From positions 1 through 34,236 of the forward strand of contig CACZAN010000039.1 in NCBI GenBank assembly GCA_902779165.1: DNA of 34,236 bases, read 5' to 3'. Of this stretch, positions 26,547 to 34,236 are shown piece by piece. The stretch is from an uncultured Bacteroidales bacterium (GTDB taxonomy: Bacteria; Bacteroidota; Bacteroidia; Bacteroidales; Bacteroidaceae). Both the position numbers and the translations under genes were made by a program. Numbering within the stretch: position 1 is the first letter of the stretch; each line of letters starts with the position of its first letter. The notes below the pieces were generated by a model that did not search any database, was not told where the DNA came from, and saw nothing but the letters and a program-made list of their open reading frames with translations.

Positions 26547-28505
26547 TTGGCATTGAGACATTCAGATTATATCAAGAACCCTGCACGGGGAGAGGCATCA
26601 CGCAGATTGCGCCGTGCCTCGCTTTATCTGTGTGGTATGCTGTTCTTGCTTCAGGCTACCCTTTTCGCCTTTCCTCCAGCCCAGAAGAAGGGCACCCAGC
26701 CCCGAAAGAAAGGCACCCTCATCCATCTGCTGCACTCTGATGAGCTCTACTACAACCAACGCCTGAACCGCGATGCCCAGATCCTTGTGGGTCATGTCCG
26801 CTTCCGTCACGATGATGTCATCCTCACCTGCGACAGCGCCCTCTACTACAAGCAGTCCAACTCCTTCGATGCCTTCGGCAATGTCCACATGAATCAGGGC
26901 GATACACTGACTCTGGTCTCTGATGTGCTTTTCTACGACGGCACCGACCAGTTGGCGCGTGCCCGCCATAATGTCATCCTGACCCACAACCAGATGCGTC
27001 TCTACTGCGACTCCTTAGACTACGACCGCCTCTACGAGCTCGGCTACTTCTTCAATGGCGGCCGCCTGGTGGACGGCGACAACACCCTTGAGAGCGAGTG
27101 GGGACAGTACAGCCCTCCCACCCACGAGGCGGTGTTCAATTATAATGTGGATATGCGCACGCCCAAGAGCACCCTTGTCTCCGATACTCTTCACTACAAC
27201 ACCGAAACAGGGTGGGCGCGTATTGTGGGGCCCTCGAATGTAGATAATGGCGACAACCACATCTACAGCGAGAACGGCAGCTACGACACCCGTGGAGAGC
27301 GCGTCTACCTTCTGGACCGCTCCATCGTCAGTAATAAGGGCATCAGTATCGAGGCCGACTCCCTCTACTACCAGTCCGACAGCACCCTCTCCAAAGGCTT
27401 CGGCAATGTCGTCTATATCGACCGCGATAACCGCAACGAACTGCGGGGTAACTACCTGCTTTACAGCGATTCTCTGGGCTATGCCGAAGCTGCCGACAGC
27501 GCCATGTGTGTCGATTATTCCCAGCCCGACACCTTCTATATCCACGCCGATACGTTCAAGCTCTTCACTTATTACTTTGACCTCGACAGCCTTCAAGCTG
27601 TGCAGGCCCATCAGGATTCCCTGCTTGCAGCGAAGCGGAAGAAGCAGTCTCCAGACTCCCTGTCCTTGGCTTTGATGTCTGACTCTCTGCGTGCCACCCT
27701 TCCAGATTCCCTGCGCGCCTCGTTTCCCGATTCGCTGCACGCCTCCCTCCCAGATTCCCTGCGCGCTTCGTTCCCCGATTCGCTGCACGCCTCCCATACG
27801 CCTTTCGCCACAGACTCCCTTGCTGCTACTCCTGCTCCGGCCCCTGTCGACAGTACTTGGCGCGAGGTGCGGGCCTACAACCACGTCCGGGCTTATCGTC
27901 GCGACATACAGGCCGTCTGTGATTCTATGGTCTTCATCTCTAAGGATTCCTGCATGACGATGTACAAGGACCCCATCCTCTGGCAGGAGGGACAGCAGCT
28001 GCTGGGTGAGGAAATCAAGGCGTGGGTGAACGACAGTACTATCGACTCCACGCATGTCATTCGCCAGGCGCTGTCTGTGGAACGCGTGGATTCCATGTGC
28101 TATAACCAGGTGACAGGCGCCCTGATGCGCAGCTTCTTTGTAAAAGGCCAGATGGACCGCTCCATCGTAGAGGGCAACGTCCTCGTCAACTATTTCCCCT
28201 TCGATGAAGACAGCCTGATGATAGGCATGATTCATGCCGAAGGCACCCTCCTCCAGCTCTTCATGGGAAAGAAGTCGGTGGACCAGATAAAATTCATCGG
28301 ACAGGTGGACGGCTGCATGCATCCCTTAGCCCTCATCCAACCCAATGTCCGCTACCTCGAGAACTTCCAGTGGTTCGACTATGTGCGGCCTGTCAGCAAG
28401 GAAGACATCTTCCATTGGCGACCCAAGAAACCAGGCACCGAGCTCAAGATCACCGTCACCCACTCCGCGCCTAAGCCCAAGCTGCCCCCAAGAAAACCCA
28501 AGTGA
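26547..28505 (+). CDS. OstA/LptA-like LPS transport protein
   Basis: A 652-residue exported protein. From about residue 55 it has repeated OstA/LptA beta strands: ILVGHVRFRHDDVILTCDSA, then FDAFGNVHMNQGDTLTLVSD, then EADSLYYQSDSTLSKGFGNV. LptA-type domains form a beta-taco bridge carrying LPS across the periplasm, and this phylum often has such long multi-domain versions. Residues 379-418 are an insert of five eight-residue units of the form PDSLRASF/PDSLHASL. The first ATG (26637) would cut into the signal peptide and drop its basic part (RRLRR), so a TTG start (26547 or 26553) fits better. Partner LptB is encoded about 11 kb upstream in this window. Confidence 0.85.
   Translation: MALRHSDYIKNPARGEASRRLRRASLYLCGMLFLLQATLFAFPPAQKKGTQPRKKGTLIHLLHSDELYYNQRLNRDAQILVGHVRFRHDDVILTCDSALYYKQSNSFDAFGNVHMNQGDTLTLVSDVLFYDGTDQLARARHNVILTHNQMRLYCDSLDYDRLYELGYFFNGGRLVDGDNTLESEWGQYSPPTHEAVFNYNVDMRTPKSTLVSDTLHYNTETGWARIVGPSNVDNGDNHIYSENGSYDTRGERVYLLDRSIVSNKGISIEADSLYYQSDSTLSKGFGNVVYIDRDNRNELRGNYLLYSDSLGYAEAADSAMCVDYSQPDTFYIHADTFKLFTYYFDLDSLQAVQAHQDSLLAAKRKKQSPDSLSLALMSDSLRATLPDSLRASFPDSLHASLPDSLRASFPDSLHASHTPFATDSLAATPAPAPVDSTWREVRAYNHVRAYRRDIQAVCDSMVFISKDSCMTMYKDPILWQEGQQLLGEEIKAWVNDSTIDSTHVIRQALSVERVDSMCYNQVTGALMRSFFVKGQMDRSIVEGNVLVNYFPFDEDSLMIGMIHAEGTLLQLFMGKKSVDQIKFIGQVDGCMHPLALIQPNVRYLENFQWFDYVRPVSKEDIFHWRPKKPGTELKITVTHSAPKPKLPPRKPK
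27678..27797 (+). repeat. Tandem repeat within the OstA-like gene
   Basis: A 48-bp unit starting CCAGATTCCCTGCGCGC is present at 27702 and again at 27750, with few differences. Each unit is two 24-bp halves encoding PDSLRASF and PDSLHASL. A more diverged half-unit (SDSLRATL) precedes them. The insert separates the second and third groups of OstA strands. Confidence 0.85.
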
Positions 28506-28621
28506 TTTGACGATTTGACGAATTCACGGATTTCACGATTTCTTCTTACCCCCCCCTTAAACTCTTAAACTCTTAAACTCCTTAAACCCCAATATTTCAA
28601 TTTCCAATTTCCAATACCCCC
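28506..28621. repeat. Spacer built of 7-8 bp tandem words between the OstA-like gene and the small membrane protein
   Basis: GATTTGAC at 28504 and 28512, then variants GAATTCAC and GATTTCAC. After a run of eight C, TTAAACTC is repeated four times with small changes from 28558, followed by CAATTTC words around 28598. No open frame and no promoter box are evident. Confidence 0.7.
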
Positions 28622-28918
28622 ATGTCCCTCTTCTCCTCCCGCAGTCCCCGCCGTTTTCGCGGCGTACACATCTACACTTCCGAGCGCAAGGATAAACTCG
28701 ACCGCCTCGTGGCCGAAGCCAAGCGCGAAGAGCAGATAGCAAATGGCGAAACGCCAGCATATACGCCCGATATCGCGTCCTATCGCGGCAAGTTTGCCCA
28801 GAATCTCAAGAAGGCAGACCCCAACCGCAAGCGCCTGCACCCAGGGTTGGCAATAGCCCTCATCGTGGTGCTCATCATTCTGTGGCACTACCTCATGACC
28901 GGCTCCTTCCGCTTTTAA
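28622..28918 (+). CDS. Small membrane protein, function unknown
   Basis: A 98-residue protein. The first ~70 residues are highly charged, with a helical part (ERKDKLDRLVAEAKREEQ), and a single hydrophobic segment near the C-terminus (LAIALIVVLIILWHYLM) makes it a probable tail-anchored inner-membrane protein facing the cytoplasm. I do not recognise a named family. Codon use resembles the neighbours, and its place between the OstA-like gene and mutL on the same strand, with short spacers on both sides, supports a real gene. Confidence 0.7.
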   Translation: MSLFSSRSPRRFRGVHIYTSERKDKLDRLVAEAKREEQIANGETPAYTPDIASYRGKFAQNLKKADPNRKRLHPGLAIALIVVLIILWHYLMTGSFRF

Positions 28919-28977
28919 CCTCCCAACTTTAAACTTTAAACTTTAAACTTATATCTTCGAGCAGAGTTCGTACCCCA
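28919..28977. repeat. AAACTTT tandem spacer upstream of mutL
   Basis: Between 28924 and 28950 the 7-bp word AAACTTT occurs about three and a half times in a row. No TAnnTTTG box follows before the mutL ATG. Confidence 0.65.
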
Positions 28978-30786
28978 ATGGACCTCATACAACTCCTTCC
29001 CGATAGCGTCGCCAACCAAATAGCTGCAGGCGAAGTCATCCAGCGTCCTGCCTCGTTGGTCAAGGAACTGGTGGAGAACGCCGTAGATGCCGGTGCCCAT
29101 CGCGTTGATGTCATTGCCATCGATGCCGGACGCACCAGCCTCCAGGTCATCGACGACGGCTGTGGAATGAGTGAGACCGATGCCCGCCTGGCTTTTGAGC
29201 GTCATGCTACGAGCAAGATCCGTGAGGCCGCAGACCTCTTCACCCTCACCACGATGGGATTCCGCGGCGAGGCACTTCCCTCCATAGCCGCTGTCGCGCA
29301 GGTGGAACTGCAGACGCGTACTGCCGAGCAGGAACTGGGCACCCGCATTGTCCTCGAGGGGTCGCGTGTGGTGTCGCAGGAGCCTGTGGCGTGTCCCGTA
29401 GGCGCCAACTTCCTCGTCAAGAACCTTTTCTATAATGTCCCTGCGCGACGCAAGTTCCTCAAGACCAACGCCACCGAGCTGGCGAACATCTCTTCCGAGT
29501 TCGAGCGCATCGTCCTCGTGCACCCTGAGATAGCCTTCACCCTCACCTCCAACGGCGCCACCCTCCTCAGCCTCACGCCCTCATCGCTGAAGGCCCGTAT
29601 TGCTGCTGTCTTTGGTCAGCGGCTTTCCGACAAACTCCTGCCTGTTGATGTAGAGACCCCTCTGGTCACCGTTCATGGCTTCGTGGGCACTCCAGAGTCT
29701 TCCCGCAAGCGTGGTGCCCAGCAGTATTTCTTTGTCAATCACCGCTACATGCGGCATCCCTATTTCCACCGTGCCGTTCAGGAAGCCTTCTCACAACTCA
29801 TTCCTTCCGACGAGCAGGTGCCCTACTTCCTCTATTTCGAGGTGGAGCCAGCAGAGATTGATGTCAACATCCATCCCACCAAGACCGAAATCAAGTTCGA
29901 GAACGAGCAGGCCATTTGGCAGATACTGCTGGCTGCCGTGCGCGAGAGTCTGGGACGCTTTGCCGCAGTACCCTCCATTGACTTCGACACCGAGGGCCGA
30001 CCGGCAGACATCCCCATCTACAATCCCCTCGACCACACGTCCGCACCACCTCGCCAGCCCGTGGTGCCTGTGAATCCCGACTATAATCCTTTCGATACCC
30101 CTTCCCGCCGCACGATGCCTGCTGGCTGGGAAACCCTCTATGAAGGACTCTCGAAATCGCCTGCGACTCCAGCGCCCTCCGTATTCCCAGAGCCTGTCGC
30201 AGATTTTCCCTCTCAGCCCGAGGATTCCTCCTCGCTGAGCCAGTACCGCGGCCAATACCTGCTGTCTGCCGTTGACCAGGGACTGCTCTTCGTCGACCAG
30301 CATCGTGCCCATGTGCGTGTGCTCTACGACCGCTACCTCGCGCAGTCAGAGACTTCGGCGCTCCCCTCCCAGCGCTTGCTCTTCCCCGATGTGGTGCAGC
30401 TCTCGGCCACCGATGCCGCCACCCTTGCCACCGTTCAGACAGATCTCCAGTCTCTGGGCTTCGACCTCAGCGACCTCGGCGGCGGCAGCGTCAGCATCCT
30501 CGGCATCCCCGCCGGCCTCGAAGGCCTCGACCCACAAGCCCTCTTCCTCGACCTCTTGGCGGCTGCTGCCGACGGCGGCATCCTGCCCTCCGAGAGTATC
30601 CACAGGCGGCTGGCACTCACCCTTGCGCGCGCTGCCGCCATCCCTGTAGGCCAGATCCTCGGAGCCCTCGAACAGTCTGACCTGATGCGGCAGCTTGCGG
30701 CCACCAGCGACCCCGTCCACACTCCCGACGGTCATCTCATCCAGGCTGTCCTCCCTCAGGAACAGATCGACAAACTCTTCAGATAA
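28978..30786 (+). CDS. mutL: DNA mismatch repair protein MutL
   Basis: A 602-residue protein. The N-terminal GHKL ATPase is complete: IAAGEVIQRPASLVKELVENAVDAGA (residues 14-39), DDGCGMS, ATSKI and GFRGEALPS. A Pro/Ser-rich linker (about 345-410) leads to the C-terminal dimerisation domain. In that domain the endonuclease motif DQHAxxExxxxE reads DQHRAHVRVLYD (D440 onward), and the usual CPHGRP near the end reads TPDGHL. Both Glu residues and the Cys and His ligands expected of nicking MutL proteins are thus missing. It transmits the MutS mismatch signal. How the nick is made is not clear, since no mutH is seen in this window. The start codon lies 59 bp after the small membrane protein, across a 7-bp repeat spacer. 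Confidence 0.93.
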   Translation: MDLIQLLPDSVANQIAAGEVIQRPASLVKELVENAVDAGAHRVDVIAIDAGRTSLQVIDDGCGMSETDARLAFERHATSKIREAADLFTLTTMGFRGEALPSIAAVAQVELQTRTAEQELGTRIVLEGSRVVSQEPVACPVGANFLVKNLFYNVPARRKFLKTNATELANISSEFERIVLVHPEIAFTLTSNGATLLSLTPSSLKARIAAVFGQRLSDKLLPVDVETPLVTVHGFVGTPESSRKRGAQQYFFVNHRYMRHPYFHRAVQEAFSQLIPSDEQVPYFLYFEVEPAEIDVNIHPTKTEIKFENEQAIWQILLAAVRESLGRFAAVPSIDFDTEGRPADIPIYNPLDHTSAPPRQPVVPVNPDYNPFDTPSRRTMPAGWETLYEGLSKSPATPAPSVFPEPVADFPSQPEDSSSLSQYRGQYLLSAVDQGLLFVDQHRAHVRVLYDRYLAQSETSALPSQRLLFPDVVQLSATDAATLATVQTDLQSLGFDLSDLGGGSVSILGIPAGLEGLDPQALFLDLLAAAADGGILPSESIHRRLALTLARAAAIPVGQILGALEQSDLMRQLAATSDPVHTPDGHLIQAVLPQEQIDKLFR

Positions 30787-30816
30787 TCTCCATAGCCCAT
30801 TATTCAAATCACATAA

Positions 30817-31914
<1,098 letters not shown>

Positions 31915-31939
31915 TACCCCCTTACATTCCTGTAAAGAT

Positions 31940-31983
31940 TTGCCCTGAAAACGTTGAGTCAGAAGCCAACGTCTTTCAGGGCA
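31940..31983. terminator. Possible shared terminator between convergent trpS and lipoprotein genes
   Basis: TGCCCTGAAA-ACGTTG and CAACGT-CTTTCAGGGCA pair with an internal one-base difference around a ten-base loop. The right arm lies in the last codons of the minus-strand lipoprotein gene. Flanking T-runs are weak on both strands, so function is uncertain. Confidence 0.5.
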
Positions 31984-32663
31984 AGATCGTCTTTGCCTTT
32001 GTTCGTTTGTTTGACTTCGTTTCCACCTTCTCTCTCATCGGAACTGACCCTGTTGCCCTCCTCGTCAAAGTTCAGTTCATAGACATCGCCGAAGATGCCG
32101 TCGATTTCGCCCAGGAATTCCCTCACCATTTCCAGATTGCCGGCGGTACTCTTGATGGAGCCGAGCTGGCCGTTTGTTGCTGAATCAATCATTTGATTGT
32201 TAGCATCGTAGAGTGTATAGGAATAGCCGATAAAGTTGGAGTAGTCGAACGCGTTCAGGTGATATACCGAGTCCCTGAAAGCTTCCTTTACCTCAACCTC
32301 GCGCCAGATCTTGAATTGTGCGGGGAGCTTGGATACAAACAGATTCGTCCTGAAATAGTAAGAGTCAGAGTCGGGAGAGGCCTCTACCAGCTCCTCGCTG
32401 AGCACGTTGCTGTAGAACACTCGCTGCCCGTTGCTGCACTTCACGACGATGTCGAGATAATTCAGCATATCTGCCTTGTTCTCTACAAAGAACTGCACCT
32501 TCACCGTAGCCGGAGCCTTCTTCTCGGGCTCCTCGGCGGGCTCCTCCAGTTCTTCAGGAGTCTGTGGCTCGGGAGGTTCATAGTAACCCCCGCAGGCGAT
32601 GAATCCTGAAGTTGTCATTGTGCAGCAGAGAGCGGCTGCCAGTGTCATAACAATCTTTTTCAT
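31959..32663 (-). CDS. Putative lipoprotein, function unknown
   Basis: A 234-residue protein with a lipoprotein signal (MKKIVMTLAAALCC..., lipobox FIAC, Cys24). An acidic Pro/Glu-rich linker (PPEPQTPEELEEPAEEPEKK) is followed by a domain of about 140 residues rich in beta strands (VKVQFFVENKADMLNYLDIVVK onward). The C-terminal tail is hydrophilic and charged. I recognise no family. The lipid anchor, flexible linker and globular domain suggest an exposed or periplasmic surface lipoprotein. It stands alone on the minus strand with its own -7 box about 98 bp upstream. Confidence 0.7.
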   Translation of the reverse strand: MKKIVMTLAAALCCTMTTSGFIACGGYYEPPEPQTPEELEEPAEEPEKKAPATVKVQFFVENKADMLNYLDIVVKCSNGQRVFYSNVLSEELVEASPDSDSYYFRTNLFVSKLPAQFKIWREVEVKEAFRDSVYHLNAFDYSNFIGYSYTLYDANNQMIDSATNGQLGSIKSTAGNLEMVREFLGEIDGIFGDVYELNFDEEGNRVSSDEREGGNEVKQTNKGKDDLALKDVGF

Positions 32664-32760
32664 TCTTTTACCTCTATAGGGTTCTTTCTACACGGACTTA
32701 TTCCATCTTGTCAATCCGCAGGCAAGGCTTTTTCAGCGGCTAATTGTTCTGTAGTCGATG

Positions 32761-32768
32761 CAAAGATA
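32761..32768 (-). promoter_or_regulatory. Bacteroidetes -7 box upstream of the lipoprotein gene
   Basis: TATCTTTG on the minus strand matches TAnnTTTG. It lies about 98 bp before the lipoprotein start. No convincing -33 box is found at the normal distance. Confidence 0.5.
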
Positions 32769-32900
32769 CAACTTCTTTTCGTAAAATGGCCCTTTTCCAA
32801 TGTTAAAAGTGTCGAAATGCGGGCTGAATAGTAGCAATTTGACATTTCACCCCGTTTTTTCGCACTCTTAATTTCTTAAATTGTGCTATTGGACCCCATA

Positions 32901-32930
32901 AAATGGGCTGTTCCGAAGAACAGCCCATTT
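32901..32930 (-). terminator. Perfect 13-bp hairpin with UUCG loop, likely minus-strand terminator
   Basis: AAATGGGCTGTTC and GAACAGCCCATTT pair perfectly. The loop is CGAA on the plus strand and TTCG on the minus strand, closed by C-G, which is the very stable cUUCGg tetraloop in minus-strand RNA. TTTT follows on that strand. It would stop transcription coming from the phage-remnant side before the lipoprotein gene. Confidence 0.65.
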
Positions 32931-33000
32931 ATTGAAAAAAGAATTACGTCGAACTCCTTATTTAAGTAGGTGATCAAAATTAGTTTAATGTATTTTATTC

Positions 33001-33090
33001 AAGTTTTGCAAGTGATGCCGTAGGCATCTGACAATGGTTCTTCGAAGAGTCGAAGCGAACAAAGTTCGAGCGAGCATACTAGCAAAACTT
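33001..33090. mobile_element. Short 90-bp composite palindromic element
   Basis: The ends are AAGTTTTGCAAGT (33001-33013) and ACTAGCAAAACTT (33078-33090), inverted with one mismatch and clearly related to the ends of the 204-bp copy. It shares GATGCC-GTA-GGCATC and TGACAATGG on the left and GTTCGAGCGAGCATACT on the right. The centre is replaced by a CTTCGA-AGAG-TCGAAG hairpin. It encodes nothing. Confidence 0.75.
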
Positions 33091-33225
33091 CAGTTAATGA
33101 CTAATGACTTAATGACTAATGACTATTTTCGGCTCTTTCCTGTAGCGGAACTTCTCTGTTTGGACGATTAGCCCGTCCCTCGCAGACCTTGCAGAACATC
33201 AGGAAACAGGTCATGCACAGGGACG

Positions 33226-33627
33226 TCACGCACACGCGGAAGCGCTGACGGACACGCACCTTGTCAATATTTTTCGTAATCTCCAAGCGGATAACCTCCA
33301 CCACTCGCGCCCCTTGGCCTCTAACTTCGGCAGCACCACCTCGCCCTGCATCAGCGGCAGCAGATGGGCCACCTGCTTCAGCGAGACGTGCAGCGCAGGC
33401 TGCACATTCTCATTGGCCGCCAACAGCCGTGCGCGAGCCTCGTCGTTGAACTTCGTGGCGATGTACAGGCACTCGGTCTTGGTGAGTAAATAGCAGGGGC
33501 GAAGTTGCTCATTAGCATCCTTATAAGTGCCCAATCGAAATTTCGATTCGGCTATTCTTTCCCACGCAGGTTCCATCCTTCGAATGGCCTCCATTACGTG
33601 AAAATGTTTTTTACGAGAAGGTGTCAT
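33226..33627 (-). pseudogene. Rha-family phage regulatory protein fragment
   Basis: The open frame encodes 133 residues. Residues about 5-68 (KKHFHVMEAIRRMEPAWE, KFRLGTYKDANEQLRPCYLLTKTECLYIATKFNDEARARL) match the core of Rha/pRha proteins, which are carried by phages and related elements. The usual N-terminal lead-in (about 30-40 residues) is missing. After ARARL the expected RWxxLE helix is absent and the sequence becomes unfamiliar. A second minus-strand frame (33304-33116) continues past the stop and may be a frameshifted tail. It is probably a rearranged remnant and not a working gene. Confidence 0.6.
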
Positions 33628-33640
33628 GGTTTTTCACACA

Positions 33641-33676
33641 AATTCGAGACACGAATCTATATCATGAATTCGAGAC
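33641..33676. repeat. 10-bp direct repeat between the two phage fragments
   Basis: AATTCGAGAC occurs at 33641-33650 and again at 33667-33676, at the boundary between the Bro-N and Rha-like fragments. It could mark a recombination joint. Confidence 0.5.
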
Positions 33677-34008
33677 CCACGATGTCGTTGGCGCGCTCCA
33701 CGATTTCCTCCTCCGAGAGCATGTTGCCGTCGGCATCCTTGGTCGGGATATAGCCGCCCGTCATACGAATCTGAGGCAGCACCTCAGAGGTCACCCAGCG
33801 CTTGAAGGCCTTCGCCTGCGGCAGCTTCTGATACGACAATTTGTCGGGTCAGCTTGTCTTCATCATCGACATGCATCTTGATAGCTTTCTGCTGGTCGGC
33901 ATATCCCAGTGCCTTGGCAACATCGCTACCCACGAACATGATTTGGTTATTAACTTGGCAAGTACGAATCTCGCCGAAAATATCACTTGTAAAACTTCAA
34001 GAATTCAT
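33657..34008 (-). pseudogene. Decayed Bro-N domain phage antirepressor
   Basis: Reading the minus strand from 34008 gives a start, then an in-frame TGA at the fourth codon, then FTSDIFGEIRTCQVNNQ, FVGSDVAKALGYADQQKAI and DDEDKLTRQIVVS (to 33829). This is the first half of a Bro-N antirepressor. The second half, KLPQAKAFKRWVTSEVLPQI, lies in another frame from about 33830. The segment normally between them (about 20 residues ending in SGLYSLI) is deleted, with a frame change. The C-terminus stops early at 33657. The lesions are direct sequence observations. The family call is from motif memory. Confidence 0.72.
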
Positions 34009-34236
34009 AAAATCTTTGGCCTGATGCTGGTCTTTTCGTTGTTTTCTGCCCACAAAAATGCCATTTTTTCTCCGAAATACCACCCTTTTCCCCCGAAAAA
34101 TACACATTATTTAACGATGGAAGAGAGGGTGCTGTGGGATGATGAAGCGCGTCAGCTTGCACCCTGACGAGACAGCCAACATAGTCCGCATGGATGATAA
34201 AACACTGAAAAACAAAGAATAAGCAGAAAGGACTTA
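34009..34236. other. Window end without a supported gene
   Basis: AT-rich sequence beyond the antirepressor remnant. On the plus strand a 26-codon frame (34142-34222, starting MKRVSLHPDETANIV) is too short and too poorly supported to call a gene. No promoter box or tRNA is visible. Confidence 0.4.

Larger units (their letters stand above)
32664..33115. other. Gene-free gap of about 450 bp
   Basis: It holds the lipoprotein promoter region, the 13-bp hairpin (32901-32930), a 90-bp composite element (33001-33090), and a spacer of repeated TAATGACT words (33094-33124). No supported gene is seen. Confidence 0.6.

Noticed and set aside
26547-26636. Starting the OstA-like gene at the first ATG (26637)
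   Set aside because: That would remove the basic part of the signal peptide; an upstream TTG gives a normal export signal.
27015-28322. Minus-strand open frame of 435 codons
   Set aside because: Antisense to the OstA-like gene. Its repeats merely mirror the octapeptide repeat and no family is recognised.
33116-33304. Separate 62-residue gene
   Set aside because: It overlaps the Rha-like fragment in another frame, has no recognisable family and is better read as a frameshifted tail or noise.
34142-34222. Small plus-strand gene of 26 codons
   Set aside because: Very short, no promoter box, no family and close to the window end.

Overview
The window looks like a chromosomal segment of a Bacteroidales bacterium, most likely Prevotellaceae (Prevotella or a relative). 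The reasons are: the gene order tig-clpP-clpX-recQ and guaB-parvulin-SurA-OstA-mutL; a GH97 enzyme; an M13 lipoprotein peptidase; almost no Shine-Dalgarno sequences; and several start regions carrying the Bacteroidetes -7 box TAnnTTTG. Family names come from motif recognition without database searches.

Layout. Positions 1-156 are the right part of a composite palindromic repeat cut by the window edge. Positions 179-5456 (minus) form a likely operon, transcribed in this order: MBOAT O-acyltransferase, SGNH-type partner, GH97 glycosidase (retaining type) and creatininase-family amidohydrolase. Positions 5457-5770 are a gene-free gap holding a complete 204-bp copy of the composite repeat, bounded by inverted ends. 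Positions 5771-15119 (minus) are one long tightly spaced series: mlaE-like, mlaF-like, ABC-F, M13 peptidase, metA, U32 peptidase-like RNA hydroxylation protein and a zinc-ribbon membrane lipoprotein. Divergent from it is lptB (plus), followed by an eight-unit degenerate 22-bp tandem array and tig-clpP-clpX with a strong terminator. recQ has its own promoter and terminator. Then come guaB, two periplasmic parvulins, an OstA/LptA-like protein, a small membrane protein, mutL and trpS. A convergent lipoprotein gene follows. Positions 32664-34236 are accessory DNA: a perfect hairpin with a UUCG loop, a short copy of the composite repeat, and decayed phage-type Rha/Bro-N antirepressor fragments.

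The genes are mostly cell-envelope biogenesis (LPS and phospholipid transport, outer-membrane protein folding, polysaccharide O-acylation) and protein or nucleic-acid quality control. There is no obvious defence island or biosynthetic cluster. The unusual content is structural. It consists of a modular hairpin element with compensating stem changes, palindromic repeats inserted in frame in two adjacent O-acylation genes, the exact-period 22-bp array, and spacers between genes built from 7-8 bp tandem words. At residue level, ClpP has Asn where the triad Asp is expected, MutL lacks the endonuclease motifs, and MetA carries Glu111, which predicts acetyl-CoA use.
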